Assembly: GCF_004283755.1 (NCBI RefSeq)
Contig: NZ_SHMH01000008.1
Coordinates: forward strand, 62,001 to 126,000
Source: Pseudoxanthomonas winnipegensis
GTDB lineage: Bacteria; Pseudomonadota; Gammaproteobacteria; Xanthomonadales; Xanthomonadaceae
Length of the DNA stretch: 64,000 nucleotides
Direction of reading: 5' to 3'
Under the pieces are notes generated by a model. The model saw nothing but the letters and a program-made list of their open reading frames with translations, made no database searches and had not been told where the DNA came from. This document shows positions 16,574 to 24,721 of this stretch, piece by piece; positions within the stretch are counted from its first letter, which is position 1; every line of letters starts with the position of its first letter. Both the position numbers and the translations under genes were made by a program.

Positions 16574-17932
16574 ATGCTGATCCACGACCTGCCCGGCGAT
16601 ACTGACCTGCTGGCTCTGCAGCGCAGCGCGCCGGCGCGCTATCCGCTGCTGATGGAGTCGGTCGCGTCCGGCACGGTGCATGGGCGCTGGGACCTGCTGC
16701 TGGCGAGCACGGGCGAAGGCCTGCGCCTGGGCGGCGATGGCGTGACCCGCACGCTGGACGGCGCGCCGCTGGATGGCGAGTTCCTCGCGCTGCTCGATGC
16801 CGCGTGGCAGCCGCTGCGCACGGCGCATGCGGCCTCGCCCTGGCCGTTCCACGGCGGCTGGGCGCTAATGCTGGATTACGAGCTGGCCGCGCAGGTCGAG
16901 CCGGTGCTGGCCCTGCCGCAGGGCGAGGGCGCCGGTCCGGTGGCCTTGGCGCTGCGGTGCCCCGCCGCGGTGCTGCGCGATCGCGCGAGCGGCCGCTGCG
17001 TGGCCGTGGCCGAGCCTGGGTGTGAGGCGCTGCTGGAGCTGATCGCCGCGGATCTGGCGCGGGCGGCGACGCTGCCGGCGCCGGTCTGGCACGCGCCCGA
17101 GGTGCTGCACGAGGACGCGCCCGAGCGCTTCACCGAGGGCGTGCGCCGCATCCTGGACTACCTGGTCGCCGGCGACGTGTTCCAGGTGAATCTCTCGCGC
17201 GGCTGGCAGGCGCGCTTCGCGCCGCGGCTGGAGCCGGCCGCGCTGTACACGCGGCTGCGGGCCAGCAATCCGGCGCCGTTCGCCGGGCTGTTCCAGTACG
17301 ACGGACACGCCGTGGTCAGTGCCTCGCCCGAGCGGCTGGTGTCGGTGCGCGAGGGCGTGGTGGAAACGCGCCCGATCGCCGGCACCCGCCCGCGCTTCGC
17401 CGGCGACGACGATGCCGCGCGCATCCGCGAGCTGGTCGGCCACCCCAAGGAACGCGCCGAGCACGTGATGCTGATCGACCTGGAGCGCAACGACCTGGGC
17501 CGGGTGTGCAGGCCGGGCACGGTCGAGGTCGACGAGCTGATGACGGTGGAAAGCTATGCCCACGTGCATCACATCGTCAGCAACGTGCGCGGCCGGCTGC
17601 GCGCCGGGGTCACGCCGGGGCAGGTGATCGCCGCGACCTTTCCCGGCGGCACCATCAGCGGGTGCCCCAAGGTGCGCTGCATGCAGATCATCGCCGAGCT
17701 GGAGCAGACCCCGCGCGGGGCCTACACCGGCGCATTCGGCTGGCTGGGGCGCGATGGCGAAATGGACCTCAACATCCTGATCCGCAGCGCGCAGCTGGAC
17801 CAGGACGCGCACGGCACCACGCTGCGCTTCCGCACCGGCGCCGGCATCGTGGTCGATTCGGACCCGCAGGCCGAGCTGGACGAGACCCGGGCCAAGGCGC
17901 GCGGGATGCTGCTGGCGCTGGGGCAGGCGTGA
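16574..17932 (+). CDS. pabB: Aminodeoxychorismate synthase component I-like (PabB)
   Basis: A protein of 452 residues of the chorismate-binding family: ASPERLVSVREG, TRPRFAGDDDAARI, HPKERAEHVMLIDLERNDLG, FPGGTISGCPKVRCMQI and a C-terminal RTGAGIVVDSDP. The N-terminus carries LLMESVASGTVHGRWDLLLA, like the tryptophan-site motif. It converts chorismate with glutamine or ammonia to 4-amino-4-deoxychorismate for folate. Odd point: the motif near residue 267 is PIAGT, as in anthranilate synthase TrpE, rather than the PIKGT usual for PabB. The operon position where E. coli has pabC, before mltG-tmk-holB, and the length argue for PabB. Confidence 0.8.
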   Translation: MLIHDLPGDTDLLALQRSAPARYPLLMESVASGTVHGRWDLLLASTGEGLRLGGDGVTRTLDGAPLDGEFLALLDAAWQPLRTAHAASPWPFHGGWALMLDYELAAQVEPVLALPQGEGAGPVALALRCPAAVLRDRASGRCVAVAEPGCEALLELIAADLARAATLPAPVWHAPEVLHEDAPERFTEGVRRILDYLVAGDVFQVNLSRGWQARFAPRLEPAALYTRLRASNPAPFAGLFQYDGHAVVSASPERLVSVREGVVETRPIAGTRPRFAGDDDAARIRELVGHPKERAEHVMLIDLERNDLGRVCRPGTVEVDELMTVESYAHVHHIVSNVRGRLRAGVTPGQVIAATFPGGTISGCPKVRCMQIIAELEQTPRGAYTGAFGWLGRDGEMDLNILIRSAQLDQDAHGTTLRFRTGAGIVVDSDPQAELDETRAKARGMLLALGQA

Positions 17933-17933
17933 G

Positions 17934-18015
17934 CGAGGAGCGGTGAGGAGCGAGCGGAAGCCGAATTCCGGCCCTGGCTCACCTCGCTCCCCGCTCCGCT
18001 GCGCTCACTTCTCCG
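17934..18015. repeat. GTGAGCG-type inverted repeat before mltG
   Basis: GAGCGAGGAGCGGTGAGGAG near 17933-17952 is matched on the other side by CCTCGCTCCCCGCTCCGCTG near 17982-18001, giving a long imperfect inverted repeat. It belongs with the copies before the HIT and recO genes. A TATCCT -10 box preceded by TG (18021-18026) lies just downstream. Confidence 0.65.
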
Positions 18016-18058
18016 GCTGGTATCCTGCCGCCCACTTCCGTCATTCCCCCGAATCGCC

Positions 18059-19186
18059 GTGGCGTCAGGTTGCAAGCGCGGTTGCCGCGCCCTCGTGTTC
18101 CTCCTCGTGCTGCTGGCGCTGGCCGTGGCCGCCGTCGGCGTGTGGGGCTGGCAGCACTACCAGGCCTTCCAGTCGCAGCCGCTGCCGGGGCTGAAGCCCG
18201 ACCAGGTGGCGCAGGTGCGCCAGGGCGACAGCTTCCGCGGCGTGCTGGCGCACCTGCGCGCGCAGGGCATCACCACCGGTGCCGACATCGAGTGGCAGCT
18301 GCTGGCGCGTCAGCTCGACGCGGCCGGCAAGCTCAAGGTCGGCGAGTACGCGCTCGAACCCGGCGTGACCACGCCGCGTTCGCTGCTGCAGGCCATGCGC
18401 GCCGGCCGCACGATCCAGTACCGCTTCACCATCGTCGAAGGCTGGAACATCCGCCAGCTGCGCGCCGCGCTCAACGCCGCCACGCCGCTGCGTCACCAGA
18501 CCATGCAGCTGGACGACGCGGCGCTGATGGCGCAGCTCGGCCACCCCGGACAGCATCCGGAAGGTCGGTTCCTGCCCGAGACCTATCTCTATGCGCGCGG
18601 CGATTCGGACCTGGAGGTGCTCAAGCGCGCCCACGAGGCCATGGACAAGACGCTGGCCGCGCTGTGGGCCACCCGTGCGCCCGAGCTGCCGCTGGGCTCG
18701 CCCGAGCAGGCGCTGACCCTGGCCTCGATCGTCGAGAAGGAGACCGGCATCGCCGAGGAGCGCGCGCAGATCGCCGGGGTGTTCGTGCGTCGCCTGCAGT
18801 TGGGCATGAAGTTGCAGACCGACCCGACCGTGATCTACGGCATCGGCAGCCGCTATGACGGCAACATCCGCCGCAGCGACCTGACCACCGATACGCCGTA
18901 CAACACCTATACGCGCACCGGGCTGACGCCCACGCCGATCGCCATGCCCGGCCGCGCCGCGCTGGAGGCCGCGCTGCATCCGGCCCAGGGCGACGCGCTG
19001 TACTTCGTCGCGCTGGGCGACGGCAGCGGGCGGCATGTGTTCTCGGCCACGCTGGACCAGCACAACGCGGCCGTGCGCCAGTATCTGGACCGCTTGCGCC
19101 GCCCGCCGCTGCCGGAGGACGCCGCCACGGCGCCCGGTGACGCCCAGGCCGCCCCGGCGCAGGACGCCAAGGCCAGGCAGCCGTGA
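18059..19186 (+). CDS. mltG: Endolytic murein transglycosylase MltG (YceG)
   Basis: A protein of 375 residues: one N-terminal membrane anchor (about residues 10-30, RALVFLLVLLALAVAAVGVW), a LysM-like region with VRQGDSFRGVLAHL, then the YceG catalytic domain with ASIVEKETGIAEERAQIAGVF, in which Glu is catalytic, and LQTDPTVIYGIG. It cleaves nascent glycan strands and may release them during elongation. The start is GTG 18059. Its stop overlaps the tmk start (GTGA), giving mltG-tmk-holB-pilZ as a tightly coupled unit. Confidence 0.94.
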   Translation: MASGCKRGCRALVFLLVLLALAVAAVGVWGWQHYQAFQSQPLPGLKPDQVAQVRQGDSFRGVLAHLRAQGITTGADIEWQLLARQLDAAGKLKVGEYALEPGVTTPRSLLQAMRAGRTIQYRFTIVEGWNIRQLRAALNAATPLRHQTMQLDDAALMAQLGHPGQHPEGRFLPETYLYARGDSDLEVLKRAHEAMDKTLAALWATRAPELPLGSPEQALTLASIVEKETGIAEERAQIAGVFVRRLQLGMKLQTDPTVIYGIGSRYDGNIRRSDLTTDTPYNTYTRTGLTPTPIAMPGRAALEAALHPAQGDALYFVALGDGSGRHVFSATLDQHNAAVRQYLDRLRRPPLPEDAATAPGDAQAAPAQDAKARQP

Positions 19187-19830
19187 GCGCGCGTCCGCTC
19201 GAACACCGGCACTTCCTCAGCCTGGAAGGCGGCGAGGGTGCCGGCAAGACCAGCGCGCTGGGCGCGATCCGCGAGACCCTGCAGGCGGCCGGGCACGAGG
19301 TGCTGCTGACCCGCGAACCGGGCGGCACGCCGCTGGCCGAGCGCATGCGCGACATCGTGCTGCAGCCGGGCGACGAAGCCCTGGCGCCGGAGGCCGAACT
19401 GCTGCTGATGTTCGCCGCGCGCGCGCAGCACGTGCAGCGCGTGATCGCCCCGGCGCTGGCGCGTGGCGCCTGGGTGGTGAGCGATCGCTTCACCGATTCC
19501 AGCTACGCCTACCAGGTGCATGGGCGCGGCCTGGATCGCGCGCTGGTGGAAGACCTGGAGCAGCGCGTGGTGCATGTGGCGCCGGCGCTGACCCTGCTGC
19601 TGGACCTGGACGTGCGCGTGGGCCGCGCGCGCACCGCCGGCCGCGACCTGTGGCCGGACCGCATCGAGCGCGAGCAGGACGACTTCTTCGAACGGGTGCG
19701 CGAAGGCTACCGCCGGCGCGCGCAGGCCTTCCCGCAGCGTTTCCGCGTGATCGACGCGGCGCAGTCGCCGCAGGACGTGGCCGCGGCCGTGCGCCAGGCC
19801 GTGCAGACGTGGTTGGACACGCAGGCATGA
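19183..19830 (+). CDS. tmk: Thymidylate kinase
   Basis: A protein of 215 residues. The P-loop is LEGGEGAGKTSALG (about 16-29), the substrate motif TREPGGTPLAERMRD and the DR motif VVSDRFTDSSYAYQ, with a C-terminal lid around DRIEREQDDFFERVREGY. It phosphorylates dTMP to dTDP. It overlaps both neighbours by four bases (GTGA and ATGA). Confidence 0.97.
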   Translation: MSARPLEHRHFLSLEGGEGAGKTSALGAIRETLQAAGHEVLLTREPGGTPLAERMRDIVLQPGDEALAPEAELLLMFAARAQHVQRVIAPALARGAWVVSDRFTDSSYAYQVHGRGLDRALVEDLEQRVVHVAPALTLLLDLDVRVGRARTAGRDLWPDRIEREQDDFFERVREGYRRRAQAFPQRFRVIDAAQSPQDVAAAVRQAVQTWLDTQA

Positions 19831-20786
19831 GCGCGGCCGCGTTCACGCCCTGGCAGCAGCGCGCCTACGATCAGGCGCTGGCCGCGCTGCAGGCCGGGCG
19901 TTTGGGCCACGCGCTGGTGCTGGCCGGTCCGGCGGGCGTGGGCAAGCGTGCGGTCGCCGATCGCCTGGCGCGCTACGTGCTCAGCGCGGGCGCGCCCGAT
20001 GGCGACAACCGCGACACCCAGCTGATCGATGCCGGCACCCATCCGGACCTGCAGCGGGTGTCCTTCATCCCCACGCGCGATGGCACCAAGCTGCGCACCG
20101 AGATCGTGATCGACCAGATCCGCGAGCTCTCGCAGAAGCTCTCGCTGACCCCGCAGTACGGCCGCGCGCAGGTGGCGATCATCGATCCGGCCGACGCGGT
20201 CAACACCGCGGCCTGGAACGCCCTGCTCAAGACGCTGGAAGAGCCCCAGCCCGGCCGCTATCTTTGGTTGCTCAGTGCCGAGCCCATGCGCCTGCCGGCC
20301 ACCATCCGCAGTCGCTGCCAGCGGCTGGAGATCCGCCTGCCGGCGCGCGAGGAGGCGCTGGCCTGGCTGGCGGCGCAGGATTATCCGCACGGCGCGGCGG
20401 CCGAGGCGCTGGACGCCGCGCGCGGGCATCCCGGCCTGGCGCTGTCGTGGCTGGCCGAGGGCGGCATGGCGCTGCGCCGCGAGGTCGCCAGCGATCTGGC
20501 CAAGCTCGAACGCGGCCAGGTGTCGGCGGTCGAGACCGCCCAGCGCTGGGCCGGCGACGAGCACGCCGCGCTGCGCCTGCGCTTCGCCGCCGAGCTGGCG
20601 CTGACCCAGTCGGCCGATGCGGCCTTGACCGATCCGGCGCGATTGAACAAGCTGGCCGCGTGGTTCGACGCGGCCAACCGCACGCGCGACCTGCTGCGCA
20701 CCACGGTGCGCGCCGACCTGGCGATCGTGGACCTGTTGCTTGCCTGGCGCGGCACGCGTGATGCGTCGAATGGAGGACGAGGATGA
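19827..20786 (+). CDS. holB: DNA polymerase III subunit delta'
   Basis: A protein of 319 residues. It starts with FTPWQQRAYDQALAALQAGR, a degenerate Walker A (AGPAGVGKRA), then QLIDAGTHPDLQRV, VAIIDPADAVNTAAWNALLK and the arginine-finger SRC motif TIRSRCQRLE. It is the stator of the clamp loader built with DnaX, whose gene is at the start of this window. The four zinc-ligand cysteines that E. coli delta' carries between the P-loop and AGTHPD are absent: the segment LSAGAPDGDNRDTQLID has no Cys. Four-base overlaps link it to tmk and to the PilZ gene. Confidence 0.93.
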   Translation: MSAAAFTPWQQRAYDQALAALQAGRLGHALVLAGPAGVGKRAVADRLARYVLSAGAPDGDNRDTQLIDAGTHPDLQRVSFIPTRDGTKLRTEIVIDQIRELSQKLSLTPQYGRAQVAIIDPADAVNTAAWNALLKTLEEPQPGRYLWLLSAEPMRLPATIRSRCQRLEIRLPAREEALAWLAAQDYPHGAAAEALDAARGHPGLALSWLAEGGMALRREVASDLAKLERGQVSAVETAQRWAGDEHAALRLRFAAELALTQSADAALTDPARLNKLAAWFDAANRTRDLLRTTVRADLAIVDLLLAWRGTRDASNGGRG

Positions 20787-21130
20787 ATGCAACAAAGGGC
20801 GGCATCCTGTCGCTGACGGTGAAGGACAAGGCCCAGCTGTACAGCGCCTACATTCCCTTCGTGCGCAACGGCGGCATCTTCGTGCCCACGCCCAAGCGTT
20901 ACTTCCTCGGCGACGAGGTGTTCGTGCTGCTGACCTTGCCCGAGTCCAGCGAGCGCCTGCCGGTGGCCGGCAAGGTGATCTGGGTGACGCCGGTCGGCGC
21001 CCAGGGCGCCCGCACGGCAGGCATCGGCGTGCAGTTCAGCGAAGGCGGTGAGGGCGACGCGGTCCGCAACCGCATCGAGACCCTGCTGGCCGGCACCCTC
21101 AACGCCGACAAGCCGACGCACACGATGTGA
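20783..21130 (+). CDS. pilZ: Type IV pilus PilZ protein (degenerate PilZ domain)
   Basis: A protein of 115 residues that begins NATKGGILSLTVKDKAQLYS and continues with the barrel strand VRNGGIFVPTPKRYFLGDEV and KVIWVTPVGAQGARTAGIGVQF. The position after holB and the sequence match PilZ of Xanthomonas and Pseudomonas, needed for type IV pilus function. The RxxxR and D/NxSxxG c-di-GMP contact motifs are missing, as in other PilZ orthologues; those act through protein contacts (PilB, FimX). ATG 20783 overlaps the holB stop and has GGAGGACGAG upstream. Confidence 0.9.
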   Translation: MNATKGGILSLTVKDKAQLYSAYIPFVRNGGIFVPTPKRYFLGDEVFVLLTLPESSERLPVAGKVIWVTPVGAQGARTAGIGVQFSEGGEGDAVRNRIETLLAGTLNADKPTHTM

Positions 21131-21180
21131 GCGCGCGCCGAGGTGGGAGCACCTGCCTCACATCGCATCGCGGCCTACTT

Positions 21181-21253
21181 GTAGAGCGGAGCTCGCTCCG
21201 CTGCACTTCAGCCAGATCGTCTGGAAGCCCCAGCGGAGCAAGCTCCGCTCTAC
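21181..21253. repeat. Paired GTAG-type REP element
   Basis: The left arm begins GTAGAGCGGAGCTCGCTC at 21181 and the inverse arm ends with CCGCTCTAC at 21253. The centre (CAGATCGTCTGG) resembles the reverse complement of the centre in the copy at 3246. It lies between the convergent ends of pilZ and the small membrane protein gene, and is preceded by GTGGGAGCACCTGCCTCA, which also precedes the copy at 33019 in similar form. Confidence 0.88.
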
Positions 21254-21264
21254 GCTGTGTTGTT

Positions 21265-21438
21265 CTACAGCCCCTTGAACAGGTTGCCGATCAGCAGCAC
21301 GACCAGCCCGGCGCAGACCAGCCAGAACGCGTACGGCACCAGCGCCGGGATGTAGTGCAGCTTGGCCGCCACGCCCAGGCCCCCGAGCAGCAGCGAGAGG
21401 AAGAACATGCCGGAGGTCGGTGGGGACAGATTGAACAT
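21265..21438 (-). CDS. Small two-helix membrane protein (57 residues)
   Basis: This short frame begins MFNLSPPTSGMFFLSLLLGG and ends GNLFKGL, with two hydrophobic stretches (about residues 11-25 and 33-53) separated by AKLHYIPALVP. The pattern and the charged C-terminus suggest a real small inner-membrane protein. No function is known to me. It stands alone between a REP element and a repeat-bearing spacer, opposite pilZ. Codon use (G/C in third positions) fits the genome. Confidence 0.7.
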   Translation of the reverse strand: MFNLSPPTSGMFFLSLLLGGLGVAAKLHYIPALVPYAFWLVCAGLVVLLIGNLFKGL

Positions 21439-21806
21439 GGGCGATCGGCTCGCGGTCTTTCGTCAGGGCTGAGGCGCCATGATGCCGCAACGCGCCGCCG
21501 GGCGGCAGGGCTTGGCTTGATGCTCAAAGCTTGGAGATGCATTCGAAGGCGCTTAAGAAGGCGCCGAGCCCAGCCTTGCTGCGTGCTTTGCTGACCGATC
21601 CGCTTTGCACTCGACGCCATCAAGAACACCACTACCGTCGTTCCCGCGAAGGCGGGAACCCAGTGGCTTTCGCAGCGAGCGTCAGAAGCGCTGGATGGTC
21701 AGACACGCGTCTGCCAAGAGCCCCTCCCGCGTTCGCGGGAATGATGAGTTTTTAGGTCGTTCTATCCGGCACAGTGCCGCGCTAGGACACCCACCGCCGC
21801 AGCGGC
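21439..21806. other. Spacer with a TTCCCGCGAA repeat element
   Basis: No gene is visible in these 368 bases. The main content is a repeat at about 21635-21749; the rest shows only short A/T-richer patches such as AAGGCGCTTAAGAAGGCGC near 21546. Confidence 0.6.
21635..21749. repeat. MITE-like repeat with TTCCCGCGAA terminal inverted repeats
   Basis: The left end CGTTCCCGCGAAGGCGGGAA (21639-21658) is itself a hairpin. The right end, read on the other strand, is CATCATTCCCGCGAACGCGG (about 21748-21729), so the two ends are inverted copies about 115 bases apart. Elements with this TTCCCGCGAA end are a widely dispersed family in proteobacteria. There is no coding capacity. Confidence 0.8.
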
Positions 21807-23870
21807 TTACGCCACCGGCTCGCGCAGCACGGGGTTGTCCCAGCCCGGGCGCGGGGCGAAGCGATCGCCGTGGCGGGCCTGCAGGGCGCGCAGGCGTTCC
21901 AGCAGAGCATCGGCGCCGGCGGCACGGATGTGCTGGATCGGACCGCCGCGGAAAGGCGCGAAGCCGGTGCCGAAGATCACGCCGGCATCCAGCAGGTCGG
22001 CATCGGCCACCACGCCGTCGTGCAGGCAGGCCACCGCCTCGTTGAGCAGCGGCAGGATCAGGCGATCCTCCAGATCGGCCGGGGCTTGGTAGTCCTTGGG
22101 CACTTCGGGTTTGACCGCGCGCCCGTTCTCCCACTTGTACAGGCCTTGGCCGTCCTTCTTGCCGCGCTTGTCCGGCTCGACCGTGGCCAGCGCCGCCGGC
22201 ACCTGCAGGCCGAGGAAGGGCGAAAGCTCCTTGCCCACGCCGGCGGCCACGTCCAGGCCGACGGTGTCGATCAGTTCGATCGGGCCCATCGGCATGCCGA
22301 ACTTCACCGCCGCCTTGTCGATCACCGGGCCGGGGATGCCTTCGGCATAGGCGTTGGCCGCCTCGAGCATGTACGGGAACAGCACGCGGTTGACCAGGAA
22401 GCCCGGCGTGCCGGCCACCGGCACCGGGAACTTGTCCAGCGCCTTGCAGAACGCGGCCAGGCGCTGCACGGTCTCCGGCGCGATGGTGTCGTGCTGGACG
22501 ATCTCCACCAGCGGCATCATCGCCACCGGATTGAAGTAGTGCAGGCCACCGAACTGCGCCGGCTTGTCGATGTGCTCGCGCAGTTCGACCAGCGGGATCG
22601 AGGAGGTGTTGGTGGTCAGCAGCGCGTCGGGCTTGAGATTGGGTTCCAGGGTTTCGTACAGCGCGCGCTTGGCTTCCGGGTTCTCGATGATGGCCTCGAT
22701 CACCAGGTCCGCGCTGGCCACACCCGCGCCGGCCAGGTCGGCCTTCAGGCGCGCGGCCACGGCCGGACGCTTGGCCGGGTCCTTGACCTTCTTCTCGAAC
22801 AGCGCCTGGGCGCGGGTCATGGCCGGGTCGATGAAGCGCTGCTCGCGATCCTGCAGGGTGACCTCAAAGCCCTTGTAGGCCGACCAGGCGGCGATATCGC
22901 CGCCCATCACGCCGGCGCCGACCACATGCACGTGCTTGATCCCATGCTCCTTGCCCCCCAGCCCCTTGAGGCGTTCGGTGAGGAAGAAGATGCGGATCAG
23001 GTTGCGCGCGGTCGGCGTGCCGGCCAGCTTGACCACCGCGCGGCGCTCGGCATCCAGGCGCGCGCCGATGCCCTGGCCGCCGCTGCGCTCCCACACGTTG
23101 ATCAGCGCGTATGGCGCCGGGTACTGGTCCTTGCGCGCCTTGCGCGCGACCTGCTTGGCCATCTGCGGCGCCAGCAGCTTGCGCGCCGGCCAAGTGTTGG
23201 TGGCCCAAGCGGTGGCGCGCTGCTTGAACGGGCGCACCGTGCCCTTGAGCGCCAGCGACACGGCGGTATCGATCAGCACCGCCTTGTCCACGACCTTGTC
23301 GACCAGGCCCAGGCCGCGCGCGGCGCTGGCCGAGACGGTGCGGCCGGTGAGCATCAGGTCCATCGCCGCCGGCGCGCCGATCAGGCGCGGCAGGCGCGCA
23401 CTGCCGCCCCAGCCGGGGAAGATGCCGAGCTTGGTCTCGGGCAGGCCGATGCGCGTGGACGCATCGTTGGACGCCACGCGATAGCGGCAGGCCAGCGAGA
23501 TCTCGGTGCCGCCGCCCATGCAGAAGCCATGGATGGCCGCCACGGTCGGGCAGGGCAGTTCGGACAGCTTCTGGAACACCATCTGGCCACGCCGGATCGC
23601 GTCGTTGACCGTGCCGCGGCGGTCGAACTCCTGGAACTCCTTCAGATCGGCGCCTGCGATGAAGCCGCTGGCCTTGGCCGAGGCCACCACCACGCCCTTG
23701 GGGGGGTCGATAGCCAGGCGTTCGATGATGTCGCCCAGCTCGATCAGCACGTCCTGCGAGAAGGCGTTGACCGAGGCATCCTGACGATCCAGCCACAGGA
23801 CGACCACACCTTCCGGACGGCTCTCCGTGCGCCAGTGACTGAATCGAAGCCCATCGAAGCTGGCTGCCAT
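21807..23870 (-). CDS. 3-hydroxyacyl-CoA dehydrogenase / enoyl-CoA hydratase (FadB/FadJ type)
   Basis: A protein of 687 residues with two enzyme domains. The N-terminal crotonase domain has VVVASAKASGFIAGADLKEF and IHGFCMGGGTEISLAC (oxyanion hole) and LPETKLGIFPGWGGSARLPR (catalytic Glu). The NAD domain starts near residue 315 with HVHVVGAGVMGGDIAAWSA and contains LTTNTSSIPL and GLHYFNPVAMMPLVE; a C-terminal FGTGFAPFRGGP follows. It carries out two successive steps of fatty-acid beta-oxidation. No thiolase gene is adjacent. ATG 23870 fits the domain start; ATG 23882 is an alternative. It is divergent from rpoE. Confidence 0.93.
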   Translation of the reverse strand: MAASFDGLRFSHWRTESRPEGVVVLWLDRQDASVNAFSQDVLIELGDIIERLAIDPPKGVVVASAKASGFIAGADLKEFQEFDRRGTVNDAIRRGQMVFQKLSELPCPTVAAIHGFCMGGGTEISLACRYRVASNDASTRIGLPETKLGIFPGWGGSARLPRLIGAPAAMDLMLTGRTVSASAARGLGLVDKVVDKAVLIDTAVSLALKGTVRPFKQRATAWATNTWPARKLLAPQMAKQVARKARKDQYPAPYALINVWERSGGQGIGARLDAERRAVVKLAGTPTARNLIRIFFLTERLKGLGGKEHGIKHVHVVGAGVMGGDIAAWSAYKGFEVTLQDREQRFIDPAMTRAQALFEKKVKDPAKRPAVAARLKADLAGAGVASADLVIEAIIENPEAKRALYETLEPNLKPDALLTTNTSSIPLVELREHIDKPAQFGGLHYFNPVAMMPLVEIVQHDTIAPETVQRLAAFCKALDKFPVPVAGTPGFLVNRVLFPYMLEAANAYAEGIPGPVIDKAAVKFGMPMGPIELIDTVGLDVAAGVGKELSPFLGLQVPAALATVEPDKRGKKDGQGLYKWENGRAVKPEVPKDYQAPADLEDRLILPLLNEAVACLHDGVVADADLLDAGVIFGTGFAPFRGGPIQHIRAAGADALLERLRALQARHGDRFAPRPGWDNPVLREPVA

Positions 23871-24034
23871 GAGCGGGACCATCCGTTGCAGTATGGGAAG
23901 ACCGTTATGATCGGGAGCTTGTCTGGGTCGCGTCAAATCCCCACGTTCGAGGCTCCACCGCCGACAGGCCTGCCACGCGCGATGCGTTACTTTTCCGCTC
24001 CGAACCCCTTGCAGCAGGACTGCCATGCCGCCGG

Positions 24035-24062
24035 TGAACTTTTTTGCGTCGCCGCGGTCTCA
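24035..24062 (+). promoter_or_regulatory. Sigma-E-type promoter of rpoE
   Basis: TGAACTT at 24035-24041 and TCTCA at 24058-24062 are separated by 16 bases, close to the RpoE consensus (GGAACTT, 16-17 bases, TCTGA). The expected start is near 24069, a few bases before the rpoE ATG at 24074. The arrangement implies that RpoE activates its own operon and that the mRNA has almost no leader. Confidence 0.7.
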
Positions 24063-24073
24063 GGATCCGGCTC

Positions 24074-24721
24074 ATGACGACGCCCACTTCCGTGCGGCCC
24101 GGCATGCGCGACGCTGATCCACCCATCGAGCTGGATCTCGAGCTGGTCAAGCGCGTCCAGCGCGGAGACAGCGCCGCCTTCGATCTGCTGGTGCGCAAGT
24201 ACCAGCATCGGATCCTGGCGCTGATCGGTCGCTACGTGCACGACTGGAGCGAGTGCCAGGACGTGGCGCAGGAAACCTTCATGCGGGCCTATCGCGCGCT
24301 GGGGAATTTCCGTGGTGACGCGCAGTTCTATACGTGGCTGCACAGGATTGCCGTGAATACCGCCAAGAACCATCTGGTCGCCCACAACCGACGCCCGCCC
24401 ACCGACGATGTGGACGCCGCCGACGCCGAGCAGTACGACGCCGGCGCGCGGCTGCGCGACACCGACACGCCCGAGCGCGAACTGATGCGCCAGCAGCTGG
24501 AGCAGTCGGTGATGCGCGCGGTCGATGCATTGCCCGAGGAGTTGCGCACGGCCATCACCCTGCGCGAGGTCGAGGGCCTGAGCTATGAGGAGATCGCCAC
24601 GAAGATGGGCTGTCCGATCGGCACGGTGCGCTCGCGCATCTTCCGTGCCCGCGACGCCATCGATGCCGAGCTGCGGCCGCTGCTGGACACCGGCAGCGCC
24701 ACCCGGGAGCAGAAACGATGA
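24074..24721 (+). CDS. rpoE: ECF sigma factor RpoE (sigma-E/AlgU type)
   Basis: A protein of 215 residues. Region 2 is LVRKYQHRILALIGRYVHDW, DVAQETFMRAYRAL and FYTWLHRIAVNTAKNHL; region 4 is LPEELRTAITLREVEGLSYE with MGCPIGTVRSRIFRARD. It directs the envelope-stress response and is held by an anti-sigma factor encoded next (ATGA overlap with rseA). The N-terminal extension before IELDLELVKRVQRGD is about 15 residues. Start ATG 24074 lies just after the sigma-E-like promoter. Confidence 0.95.
   Translation: MTTPTSVRPGMRDADPPIELDLELVKRVQRGDSAAFDLLVRKYQHRILALIGRYVHDWSECQDVAQETFMRAYRALGNFRGDAQFYTWLHRIAVNTAKNHLVAHNRRPPTDDVDAADAEQYDAGARLRDTDTPERELMRQQLEQSVMRAVDALPEELRTAITLREVEGLSYEEIATKMGCPIGTVRSRIFRARDAIDAELRPLLDTGSATREQKR

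Noticed and set aside
21439-21806. tRNA or small RNA gene in the repeat spacer
   Set aside because: No cloverleaf with a TTCGA-type loop was found; the structured part is explained by the TTCCCGCGAA repeat.
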